Part shown: positions 53,963 to 63,550 of the stretch, one piece after another
Numbering within the stretch: position 1 is the stretch's first letter
Layout: every line of letters starts with the position of its first letter
Assembly: GCF_902459505.1 (NCBI RefSeq)
Contig: NC_047095.1
Location: 116,809,380 to 116,873,379 of the forward strand
Length of the DNA stretch: 64,000 nt
From: Geotrypetes seraphini
Lineage: Eukaryota; Chordata; Amphibia; Gymnophiona; Dermophiidae
Direction of reading: 5' to 3'
Translations under genes and position numbers: made by a program
The notes under the pieces: generated by a model
What the model was told of the DNA's origin: nothing
The model's input: the letters and a program-made list of their open reading frames with translations, nothing else
The model's database searches: none

Positions 53963-54780
53963 AATATGTCTACCCCCACAAAAAAAGGTGAATGATGGAA
54001 CATTGCAGACTTTCGCTGTCTCTAGCTGTCATGCATTACAGCCTGAAGCACATGGTGTACAGGCCTACTAGGGAGAAGCCCGGCAAGAAAGGAGGAAAGT
54101 TTTGGGGTTTTTTTTCATGTTTTACTTAGACCTGCATATTTACTTTAAATATATACATATATATATGAAATACATTACTGACCACAGAACAGGAAAAGAG
54201 CCCACATAGCCAACAGCCAGAGAGAGACATAATCTTAGCGTTTCATTAGTCAGGCTCCCATCGTGCTGTCTTGTGGCAGCGTGTTTTGTGTCTGCTTCAT
54301 GCAACACACGTGGGGTTTTTTTTTGTAAATTTGTGTCAGCTCTAGGATTTCCCCCAGGTGCTGTGGCTCAGCTGTGATACAGTCTACCCCCAGCTATGTC
54401 TCTCTCTGCTTGGATGCTTCTGAAGTGATATATGTGTGCACTCTCTCTCTCTTTGCCTTGTGACACACCTTAGCTGATAGATCTGTGTCTCTAAGGCTTT
54501 GGGTAGCATAACACACATTAAGTGTCTGTCTCTCTCTTTTGAAATATGGGTTACAAAGATGTTAAATTTTACATATTTTATGATTCCACTATGTTTTGGA
54601 AGTGGGACAGTTTCAAACTTTAGATTTGTGGTCTGCTTTCATTTAGACTGATTTAAGAATAAACACCCGTTACATATTATGTCTACCATTTCTTAACCAT
54701 CACTGTGGGGTTTCTCCCTGCCCTCTTTCAGCTTCTGACCCAAGTGTTAATAAAATAAAGGAGGGTTCAGAATTTGGAAT
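53963..54780 (+). other. POU5F1: POU5F1 3' UTR
   Basis: About 0.8 kb with low repeat content follows the stop codon. An internal AATAAA lies at 54658-54663 and the stronger overlapping pair at 54749-54759. CTCTCT runs lie at 54440-54455 and 54525-54540. The end is inferred from the signals. Confidence 0.6.
54749..54759 (+). terminator. Probable POU5F1 polyadenylation signal (two overlapping AATAAA)
   Basis: AATAAAATAAA contains two overlapping canonical signals about 790 nt after the stop codon. Cleavage would be expected 10-30 nt downstream. Confidence 0.6.
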
Positions 54781-55895
54781 ATGCTTATTCTTGAAAGGGA
54801 CAGGTATGCCTGCTTTATTTAATAAGGAAACCCCATATAGAGAGGATTGCAACTGGCTAGGAAGAGGCAAGGCACAGAAGAAAGTTAGGAATAATATTAA
54901 TGAATTGATATTCAGCTGTCACGAGCATTATTTTTAAGATATTCAATGCTGGCCACAGTACATTTTTACCAATACCAATCTCCAATGCCACAGCCTTGCA
55001 TATTCTTAGGCTAGAAACAGGTAGAACACTAACCGAAAGCACAAGGGGGGACAGTCAAGAGTCACGTGCCATAATGAATGCCATTCAAGAGAGAGAAAAG
55101 GCAGCAGTTTTTCTGTGAAACCATGGGATCCTGAGGTCCACTTTAGAAACCACTGTCTACAAGCTCTGCTACTGGGGCAGCATCACATCAGTAACTTGCA
55201 GGCTGTTCATACAAACAAGATTAGTATGCACAGATCTTTCTAAAGCACACACCAGGCTCTGGAGTTTTAGAAAATTGGGGGTGGCGAGTCAAGAGTAGGT
55301 AAAAATGTATCAACTACCTCCAGCACCAAAATGAAAAAAAAACAACAAATTAAAACATTATAATTTGGTATATAGCAAATTTATCATTTTGTACTTACAT
55401 ATACAGACCTTTGCTCTTGATCTAAAGTACTAGTAAATAAGTTATATTTAGCAATACTTTAGACCCGGAATAAAAAAAATGTAAAGCCCAATATTGGTAG
55501 GAGCTGGAGCCAGAGTCAAAGGGTTGGTGTACTAACGCCAGAGCTCTGGCACATGTAAGCCTCACATTTAAAGGGACCTACAGGATCTCAAGAAACTGCA
55601 AATAGCATCCATGAACTGGTACTGTAGACTGCTTCCTTGAGGCACTAGAATTACGGTCCCTGTGGCTGAACCACCACCAAGTGTAAAAATTAGCTGTAGG
55701 AAAGACCTTCAATTTCCTTCTACTTGAAATTAGGGCTGGCACCTGAAATCTTGATTTAGAACTACCTAACGGTCCAGGACAGGCCACAGAGGAAGACGCC
55801 TGTGCAGAGCTCTGCAATCACGGGTCTCACAGCATCCCCAGCCAACAGCAGGAACAGTACGCAAACCTGTATGTTCTACACAGCAGACCAAAGCA
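54781..55895. other. Intergenic stretch without recognised feature
   Basis: Downstream of POU5F1, with ordinary composition and short A-runs. No repeat or exon is recognised. It may contain conserved non-coding sequence, which cannot be judged here. Confidence 0.4.
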
Positions 55896-55899
55896 CTTA

Positions 55900-56160
55900 G
55901 GGCTATAAATGGCACCTTGGCACACCCACATTATAGGCATTGATAGGCACAGTTGTCAATAACTGCACAGCGCTAACAGAATTACAACTAGCAGCTCCTA
56001 GGCATCGTTAGATATCCTAGAGGTAGTTGCCAGTATATTAGGCCGCCTAATGGCACTTAAGTCAACCACGCCTATTCTCTGTCCCTATCCATGCCTACTT
56101 TTCAGGTAGGCGTCGTTAGGCATTGAAGGGTACATCGACTTAGGTTCTGAGTTCCCCGTG
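55900..56160. repeat. MITE-like block
   Basis: Repeated 'ggcattgataggc', 'ggcgtcgttaggcattg' and 'gcctaatggcac' phrases resemble the block at 43860 and the fragment at 57900-57990. Confidence 0.4.
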
Positions 56161-56274
56161 AGACGCTGTTATTTATTTTTTTCATTCATTAACTTAAATG
56201 GCACAGTCAATTACCATAATGTGGATACTCCAAAATTTTAACTCAAGTGAGGGGAGGTTATATAACACAATTTT

Positions 56275-56590
56275 GTTAGGTGTCATCGAGTCCTAGCGAC
56301 TCGAATTGCAGATCTAAAAAGAAAATCGGGTTTATGCTAGTCCAGAATGGTCCTCCAGCATCATCCCCATGGTTGTTTTCAACGTGTCCAGCCATCTGAT
56401 CGCAAGTCGCCCTCTTCACCCGGTTCCTTTGACCTTTCCAAACATGGTGTCCTTCTCCGGTGATCTCTCTCTTCCAACGGTGTAACCAAAATAAGGCGGT
56501 CATAGCTTCATCATCTGGGCTTTGAGCGACATAGTCGGTTTTATTTCTTCCAAAATCGATTTGTTAGTAATTCTGGCGGTCCACGGCACC
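56275..56590 (-). mobile_element. RTE-type LINE 3' end, minus strand
   Basis: On the minus strand it reads ARITN.SILEEI, then 'GHHVWKGQRNR', 'IRWLD' and 'MMLEDHSG'-like pieces. This is the end of RTE/BovB-like ORF2, where the usual pattern is 'YFGH...KGRRRRGRQRMRWLD'. It is decayed. Confidence 0.55.
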
Positions 56591-56879
56591 TAAAATCCTA
56601 ACATAATACCACATAGAAAAAAAACCTGCCCTGATTTCATCAATCTATATTATAACTAAGATTTGTCCTTTTTATAAATAGTTGTTTTATCTATTGCACA
56701 TTAATCACATGGTAAAAAAATCAGTAATTAGGGAACCTTAGTAATTATCCAAAATTAACTTTACTGGGGTTATATCTTACAACAAATGCACCTAACAAAG
56801 GTGCTCAGTAGGAATACCCTATATATCATATATTCTTCTATAGAATGTGCACACATATGTGTGTACATTCTGTGGCAGT

Positions 56880-56886
56880 ATGTGTA

Positions 56887-56934
<48 letters not shown>
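56880..56934. repeat. (TG)n/(TA)n microsatellite
   Basis: TGTGTATG, then TGTGTG, then a TATATA run of about 25 bp, just before a TA-targeting transposon. Confidence 0.9.
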
Positions 56935-57680
56935 CAGTGGTACCTCGGTTTACGAGTGCACTGGTTTGCGAGTGTTTTGCAAGACGAGCAAAACACTCAG
57001 CAAACTTTTGTCTCGTAAACCGAGCACTGCCCCGATAAATGAGCACTCAGCAATGGTGGCCCAGGGGCGAGTACTTGCCTGCGGGTGCTGCACAGAGATT
57101 CCAAAGTGGTGCCTTCCTTGCCTCAGGGTCCCCATGCGGCTGCCCTCCTGCTTCAGCGATGCCTCTGCCATCCGTCAGCGCTCTCCCGGCTCCCATCTAA
57201 GCTGGCCATCCTGAACGAGCATGCGCACGACTTCTCTCTCCTCTCCTAAGTCAGCCGCTGCACCAACAACACGCTCACCACGTACAAGCACGCAGGACGT
57301 CCTTATACGTAGTGAACGTGTTTGTCGGGGGAGTGGCTGACTTAGGAGAGGGGAGAGAAGTCGTGCGCATACTCATTCAGGATGGCAGACGGTTTAGATG
57401 GGAGCCGGGAGAGCGCTGATGGACGGCAGAGGCATCGCCGAAGCAGGAGGGCAGCCGCATGGGGACCCCGAGGCAAGGAAGGCACCACTTTGGAATCGCT
57501 GTGCGGGCACCCACAGGCAGGTACTCACCCCTGGGCCACCATTGCAAACTTCGGTTTGTGGAACGAATCTTCTGAGTTTGCATTAAAGCCTATGGGGGAA
57601 CTTTGCTTTGAAAAACGAGCATTTTGGATTACGAGCATGATCCTGGAACGGATTATGCTCGTAAACCAAGGTACCACTTT
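56935..57680. mobile_element. Large palindromic Tc1/mariner-like element
   Basis: It starts CAGTGGTACCTCGGTTTACG and ends GTAAACCAAGGTACCACTTT, flanked by TA on both sides. The arms stay complementary nearly to the centre (about 57250-57310), giving one long hairpin of about 745 bp. TA flanks and the end sequence suggest the Tc1/mariner (pogo/Tigger) superfamily. No transposase is present. A smaller relative is at 52151. Confidence 0.75.
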
Positions 57681-58405
57681 ATATATATATAAATCCGCTG
57701 AAGAGAAACAAAAATGAAAAATATAAATCCCTGAAACCCAGTGTAACTTTTCAAACTTAATGTCTCATGTGTCTATTAAAGTTGTATGTATGAAAAATAG
57801 AAGCTAAATGCATTGCTTATCTCAAAGGTGTGAAGACTGGTTGCCCGACAGAGTACCATTTAAGCTAACTGAAACAATTTGGGTTGTGCACGGATTTTAG
57901 TTAGGTGTTGCTAGGCATCCGCAATGAAGTCACCTAGCAAGCACTTAACTAGGGTGCACTTTATAGAATCTGGCTCTCGGCGCCTAGGCCAGGGATGGGC
58001 AACCACAACCCTCAAAGACAGCATCACCTGGTGAACTAGGAAGTAATCCTGTAGTCAGGCCTGTTCACCAGGGAATGCAATATCCTCTCACATCATGATC
58101 GAGATGATAATGCAGGGATGAGGGATTTAGATGTGTTAGAAACAGGGCCAAGTTTTGGGAAAGGGACTGTTTGGTTTGATGTGGAGTATCCTTGAATACT
58201 ATTAAAACTGGACATTTAGGGAATGCCAATAGAGAGGTTTCAAAACGGTGGGGGGAAAAAAAGTCACGAATGTAAGAGTAAAGGATGCAAATTATCCCTG
58301 TCAACTTCTAAGCAGCCAGTAGATGCAGGGGAAAAACCCCCCACAAATTTGAACTCTCTGTTAATGCCTAAAATTAAGATGCGAGAATTAGTATAAAGCA
58401 ATAAA
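57681..58405. other. Intergenic stretch, mostly unrecognised
   Basis: A small MITE-like end ('gcactttatagaatctggct') lies near 57955-57980. The rest has no gene or clear repeat. Confidence 0.4.
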
Positions 58406-58409
58406 TGAG

Positions 58410-58805
58410 GAAGTAGATATAATAGGTATCTCAAAAACCTGGTGAAAAGGAGGACAAGCAATGAGACCCTGTTTTATCAGAGTACAAATTACATCACAAT
58501 AATAAGAGTGGATCAATTTGGAGGAAGTTATGCTATATATTGAAGAGGGAACCAAATAAAATAAAATTTTACTTGAACCAGATAGGAGCGTGGAATCCTT
58601 ATGGATAGAAATTCCATGTGTGAAGGGAAGGAACAGACCGGTAGGGCTGTACAAATGTCCGCCAGGACAGAGCAGACAGACATATGCTTGCTTCTGGGAT
58701 CAATAGCATGTGATGTTGCTACTATTTGGGGCTGTGCCAGGTATTTGTGACCTGGATTGGTCACTACTGGAAACAAAGATACTGGGCTAAATGGACCATT
58801 AGTCT
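58410..58805 (+). repeat. CR1 LINE fragments (endonuclease part and 3' end), plus strand
   Basis: 'ggatagaaattccatgtgtg' and 'tacaaatgtccgccaggaca' are part of the widespread CR1 endonuclease region. 'gacctggattggtcactact' and 'gctaaatggaccatta' at the right are the 3' UTR. The middle is deleted. Confidence 0.65.
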
Positions 58806-58965
58806 ATTAAGACCACAACCCAATCAGGTTTCCACAATGAATATACCTGAGATTAATTTGCATGCAATGGAAGCAGCCCAAACAAATTAATCTCATGTAC
58901 ATTCATTGCGGAAATTTTGAAAACCCAACTAGGTTATGGCCCGCAAGGTTTGTGGTTACCCACTC
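58806..58965. mobile_element. Worn relative of MITE family F
   Basis: The arms 'aacccaatcaggttt' and 'aaaacccaactaggttatgg' with 'attaatttgcatgcaatgg' at the centre form a palindrome. A perfect ATTTGCAT octamer lies at 58856-58863. Confidence 0.55.
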
Positions 58966-59009
58966 CTACACTGGAGGAACCTGGACAAGTAAAAGGGTAT
59001 CACCTAGAG

Positions 59010-59446
59010 CAGGGGTCTCAAAGTCCCTCCTTGAGGGCCGCAATCCAGTCGGGTTTTCAGGATTTCCCCAATGAATATGCATGAGGTCTCCAGGATCTCC
59101 CCAATGAATATGCATGAGATCGCCAGGATCTCCCCAATGAATATGCATGAGATCGCCAGGATCTCCCCAATGAATATGCATGAGATCTCCAGGATCTCCC
59201 CAATGAATATGCATGAGATCTCCAGGATTTCCCCAATGAATATGCATGAGATCGCCAGGATTTCCCCAATGAATATGCATGAGATCGCCAGGATTTCCCC
59301 AATGAATATGCATGAGATCTATGTGCATGCACTGCTTTCAATGCATATTCATTGGGGAAATCCTGGAGATCTCATGCATATTCATTGGGGAAATCCTGAA
59401 AACCCAACTGGATTGCGGCCCTCAAGGAGGGACTTTGAGATCCCTG
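59010..59446. mobile_element. hAT-type MITE, family F, expanded by eight 33-bp units
   Basis: It starts CAGGGGTCTCAAAGTCCC and ends GAGATCCCTG. The flanks are acctagag (59002-59009) and acctatag (59447-59454), 7 of 8 matching. It is 437 bp long, which is 264 bp or exactly 8 x 33 more than the 173-bp basic copies. The left arm holds ATGAATATGCAT at 59071, 59104, 59137, 59170, 59203, 59236, 59269 and 59302. The right arm holds its complement at 59341 and 59374. Confidence 0.95.
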
Positions 59447-59959
59447 ACCTATAGCTTCTGGACCGACTTATCTCAACATATTGAAGCATATGAACAAGCA
59501 TAAACCGCAACTCCTTTGGGAGGTGTTAGCAATGCATGGCCAAGCTCACTGTAGTTGTACCAGTTTCTGGGTAAGAAATACAGGGGAAATGAATGGTTTG
59601 AGCACCTGGAAATGAAAGGATTCACCATCTGAGCCCAATTCTTTGTGCCATGAAGAAAAACCAACAACCACATTACCCACAAGAAATAAACACAAACCTT
59701 GTGCTTGAAATAGAAAAAAAGGGGTTAGAGGTTTTGGTGGTTTAAATTCTTAGCTGCATCTGTACCGTGGCATGAGATGATCACGCAGACATAGCAATGA
59801 GTGGCACACTTCTCATGAAAAGAAAGTCACTTTCTAACCCTGTCTCCAATGACAAAATGCAGTTTTGTTTAGAGCCAAAAGAAAAGTTTGTATTGTTCGT
59901 GCGATATGGCTCCATTTGCATTATCAATAAAAAGATTTAAACATAAATAGAAAAAAAGG

Positions 59960-59965
59960 TTTATT
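59960..59965 (-). terminator. Candidate TCF19 polyadenylation signal
   Basis: TTTATT on the plus strand, AATAAA on the minus strand. It is a candidate based on position and lack of other repeats around it; closer signals may exist. Confidence 0.35.
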
Positions 59966-60669
59966 GCTTTTGTTTTTAAACCTTCACATCAGAAAACCCT
60001 GAGCCATTAATATATGCCAAAGAAGCATGGTAGGCTGGCTTCCATTCTCTTAGCAGTATGAACCACCCCCGTCTCTCATCTCTTTGGATACTGGCTGTGT
60101 ACGCAGTAGACAGCTATTGCAGAATGACACAGACACAAAAGCTGAGAGGGTGTGCTTCTTGTAGCTGATGTCCTTGTGTATAAGTAAGGCCTTTGAATGC
60201 CGTCTTTGTGCATGGGGCTGGCTCCAGGGCACCAAGCTCAAATCCAGTTGCAGTAGACATTCAGTTATCAAAGTGACACTGGAGCACAGATAAAACAGCA
60301 TTTTTCTGTAGCATGTGTTAGAATTAGAAATCGCATTAGCTAGTGAACGTAACCTAAAGTTCTTAAAACAAGTCAATTGCACTGATCCGCGATGACAAAC
60401 TAAAGGATTCCATCACACAAAACCAGAAAACCCCCCAATATACCTACATCTCCGATTCCACTTCAACCCTGCAGCGATTAAACGTATTTAATTGGCCCCG
60501 TTTGATGTATCTTTTTAAACTAATTTCTTAGCGGTAAAAGCTCTGCACACTATTTCAACACACACAGGCAGCAGTTAAATGCTTTACACAGAGCTCAGGG
60601 AACCGCCTCTTTCACAAAAATAAAGAAACTTCACACCAGAGGACTAAATTATGACAATATACTCAAACC

Positions 60670-60830
60670 CTCTCCTTTTTTTTTTTTTTTTAACAAAACC
60701 ATAGTGTGGTTTTTAGTGCTGGCAACAGCTCCGACGCTCAAAGAACTCCTGAGCGTCAAGAGCTGATACCACTGCAGCTGGCGCTAAAAATCACGCTGGT
60801 TTTGTAAAAAGGGGAGGGGGGAGTAATCAA
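60670..60830. mobile_element. Palindromic MITE, family G copy 2
   Basis: The left end is 'cctttttttt' with a T-run and 'aacaaaaccatagtgtgg'. The right end is 'cacgctggttttgtaaaaag'. The centre has 'gacgctcaaagaactcctgagcgtc'-type complementarity. The plan is the same as at 42605. Confidence 0.6.
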
Positions 60831-61728
60831 TGGACAAATAAATGCATTCTAAAATAACAGAAGCTTGATGGTTGATGGGGGAGGCAACCTACTAAGCAAG
60901 TAATTGAGACAAGATTATGTTTGGTACCAGAATCAGAGCACATAAGAATGAATTCAAGGTTTCCCCACCTCCGTTATTACAAATCAAGAGTCAAGTCTAG
61001 GCATTGGCTTCAAGTTGAAGGGGTTTCATTTTGGCTTTTGAGAGGAACAGGGAATGCACAGTATGGGCACAGGCAGCGTTAGTTTGGCTTCTAGAACTTT
61101 TAAAGCAGGCTTTCTTCTAGGCATGGGGAATGGTTACAATGCACAGTTCATCCACTTCCACAAAATATAGTCCACGAGGCAGTGCCACAGTAGAGGGGGG
61201 GGAGGTGAATAGGGAAGAAAAACAGATTTTACTCTTTTTTGTCCATTTGAAATTCTTTTTAAGTATTATAAACTCCCTGATAAAAAGCGCCAGATGAAGC
61301 AGCAATAAAGACCAAATTGATTTTTCTGTGATCTTGCTCACAGCTTTCTTCTCACCTCTAGAAGAGCAGAGGTTTGCTTTCATTGTCCTCACTTAGATTC
61401 AAAGGCCTCCATGCTGAATCCCTTTGTTTTAAAATGACCAAATCTTCCACAGCCAGCTCTGTGTATTCTTACTGTAACAGCTCTAAATCACAAGAGGCCA
61501 TTTTTAATTTTGAGTATGGCTCAGAAGTCAGGCCTCACTGGAGGTCACAGTTGTGCAAAAGTGGGGGTTTAATAGGCCCTGAAAGAGCACCGAAGCTTCA
61601 CTGGAACTGTAACCCCCCCCCCCCCCCACTGAAGCTGTAAGGATAGAATTTACTTCCAGCTCTTCTCCAGGGCCAAAGGCTCATCCCTCACAGTGCAGGT
61701 CTCAGGAAATCTCATGTAGCGGCCATGT

Positions 61729-61957
61729 TTATGTGCAGCCACAGCGGAATTCTGAATCCTTTACAGCACTGTAACTGCAGCCCACACATGCGACATGATA
61801 CCAGGAATCACAGTCGTCACACTGCACCCAGGCCACAGTGTCATCTTGGGGAAGGCGGCATCTATCAGCTGCACAGGGCTCTGCCGCAAAGAGGGTCTGA
61901 GAGAAGACCTGGCAGGTCTCACGTAGCGGGTGCTTTCGTGGGCGGCCACGGCGCTTC
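61729..61957 (-). CDS. TCF19: TCF19 terminal exon: AT-hook-like motif and PHD finger
   Basis: The minus strand reads (R)KRRGRPRKHPLRETCQ, then EPCAADRCRLPQDDTVAWVQ, CDDCDSWYHVACVGCSYSAV and KDSEFRCGCT, with TAA at 61731-61729. Human TCF19 has the parallel RRGRPRKYP, EPCAAPCCCLPQEETVAWVQ and CDGCDVWFHVACVGC. The acceptor CTTACAG lies just before 61957. RRGRPRK is AT-hook-like. The Trp of VAWVQCD, typical of H3K4me3-reading PHD fingers, is present. The last Cys pair reads C-G-C, one residue closer than the usual C-x2-C, and the protein ends one residue later. Confidence 0.95.
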
Positions 61958-62481
61958 CTGTAAGGGCCAGAGAGGACAAAGGATAACTCATGATCAAGAA
62001 CAGTAGAGGAACACCAGTCACCAAATACAGAAACTACTGAAAGGAGAGGAAAGACAAGAGAGAAAATTATTGAGAAAAAGTGGCAAGAAGCAAGAGCAGA
62101 ATGTTTAATCTGCACTGGATGTACCAAACATTAATGACAAAGGTTGGTGACAATTTCTAGGCCAGGGTTGTCCAACCTTTGCAGAATGGTACTTCAAGTG
62201 AAATTTTCTCCTCATTTAGGGGGGGGACCAGAGAATAATTTTCAGAATATTAGACAGCCAACCTTTATATAGTTTTAATATCATAAAAAACAAACCTTAA
62301 AGGTGAAAAATCAGATTTACAACTTGCTTAGTGTAGCAGCATAACTTATTTTGTGATGCTTTGAAAAGGGATTTCAAACATGGTGAGAGGAAAAGGAAGT
62401 TCAGACACACTGAAGGAAAGGGAGAATAGGTTATCCCTACCAAGTTCTGTTTTTTTTGGTTTTTTTTTTACACCTCCTCAC

Positions 62482-62874
62482 CAGTGACATAATAAACCAG
62501 GGTGGGGGCAGACTGCCCTGGGTGCCATCTTGGTGGGGCGCTGGTACCTCTCTGCACCCCCACATCACGTTCGTGCCCTCCCTTCCCATTCCCACCTTTT
62601 TAAATCTTCATCAGCGTAAGCAATTACTCTGGTCTGCTGATCACACCGGCCTAGCTCCCTCTGAAATCACTTCTGGGTCACGGGGTCAGGAAGTAACACC
62701 AGAGGGAGAGTCAATGCCGGTGCGAGCAGCTGCTTGCTCTGGCTAAGATTTAAAGAGGTAAGGGGCTGGGAAGGGAGGGCATGAATGTGGCATGAGGGGG
62801 CACGGAAGGAGTGGGGGTATGTGAAGAGGAGGGCACCACTGCCCCAGGTACCCCCTATCTCTGCTACGCCAGTG
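62482..62874. mobile_element. hAT-type MITE, family A copy 7, in the TCF19 intron
   Basis: It starts CAGTGACATAATAAACC and ends CTACGCCAGTG. The flanks ctcctcac (62474-62481) and ctcctcat (62875-62882) match at 7 of 8 positions. It has the family's central palindrome with 'aaatcacttctgggtca'. The remaining intron sequence (61958-62470 and 62883-63550) shows no further feature. Confidence 0.85.
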
Positions 62875-63550
62875 CTCCTCATCCCCCACCAACAACCCAG
62901 CATGTCTCATTTCACAAACACATCCACCCCGTTCTCCATCTCAACCCCTCCCACTCTCCAGCCAGATTTCCACAGTCCACTACCCAATCTGGCATCTTGG
63001 CTTGCTTGCAATCTCCACTCTCCCACCCTGGTTACTACCATAGCTGCAAGGTGCCAGAAGCTGACTTTCCAGTGTCTGCAATTCCCATCCTGCTTTCCCC
63101 AAGTCTTGCAAGAAAGTAGGAATTCGGACATCATGCAGTTCAGTTTCCTTGAGAAAAAGGGTGCTGAAGAATCAGCTTTCAGCCTCTACCCCTCTTTGGT
63201 ACAGTTGGTGGGCTGCAGAGGAAGCCAATAGGCCATATCTTGGGCAACGCTGTAATAAACAGATCTCTTGAAGATAAGCTTTTGAAAACAAGAAAATCCA
63301 CTGAGTAATAACATCTATATTGAGTAACAGCCAAATCAGACAACACCCTACAGAAACAAGAATGTGTCAAACAGAAGTGCAAAACAAACTGGCATTTCAG
63401 AATGTAAATATTCTCATCATTCTAAGCCTGGCCTGTTTGGTAACCAGGAGACCATGTGCAAGAAAAGCCTGGACAAGCACTCGTCTCTGGCCACTGGCTT
63501 AGCATCAGGCAGATTCCTAAAAGTTATTCTCTCCTTTGCCATCTACTCAC

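Larger units (their letters stand above)
59447..61728 (-). other. Probable TCF19 3' UTR and flanking intergenic DNA
   Basis: No gene other than TCF19 is recognised. On the minus strand a TCF19 transcript would run from the stop at 61729 toward lower positions, and AATAAA (TTTATT on +) at 59960-59965 is a good candidate end. That would make a 3' UTR of about 1.75 kb, and the family G MITE at 60670 would lie within it. A C-run lies at 61614-61627. An ATTTGCAT octamer is at 59914-59921. Confidence 0.4.

Noticed and set aside
59057-59454. ORFs of 94-127 residues with an 11-residue repeat (SPMNMHE...), and the look of a CRISPR array
   Set aside because: The 33-bp units are contiguous with no unique spacers, lie inside a hAT MITE, and the genome is vertebrate. 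The period is a multiple of three, which alone explains the open frames.
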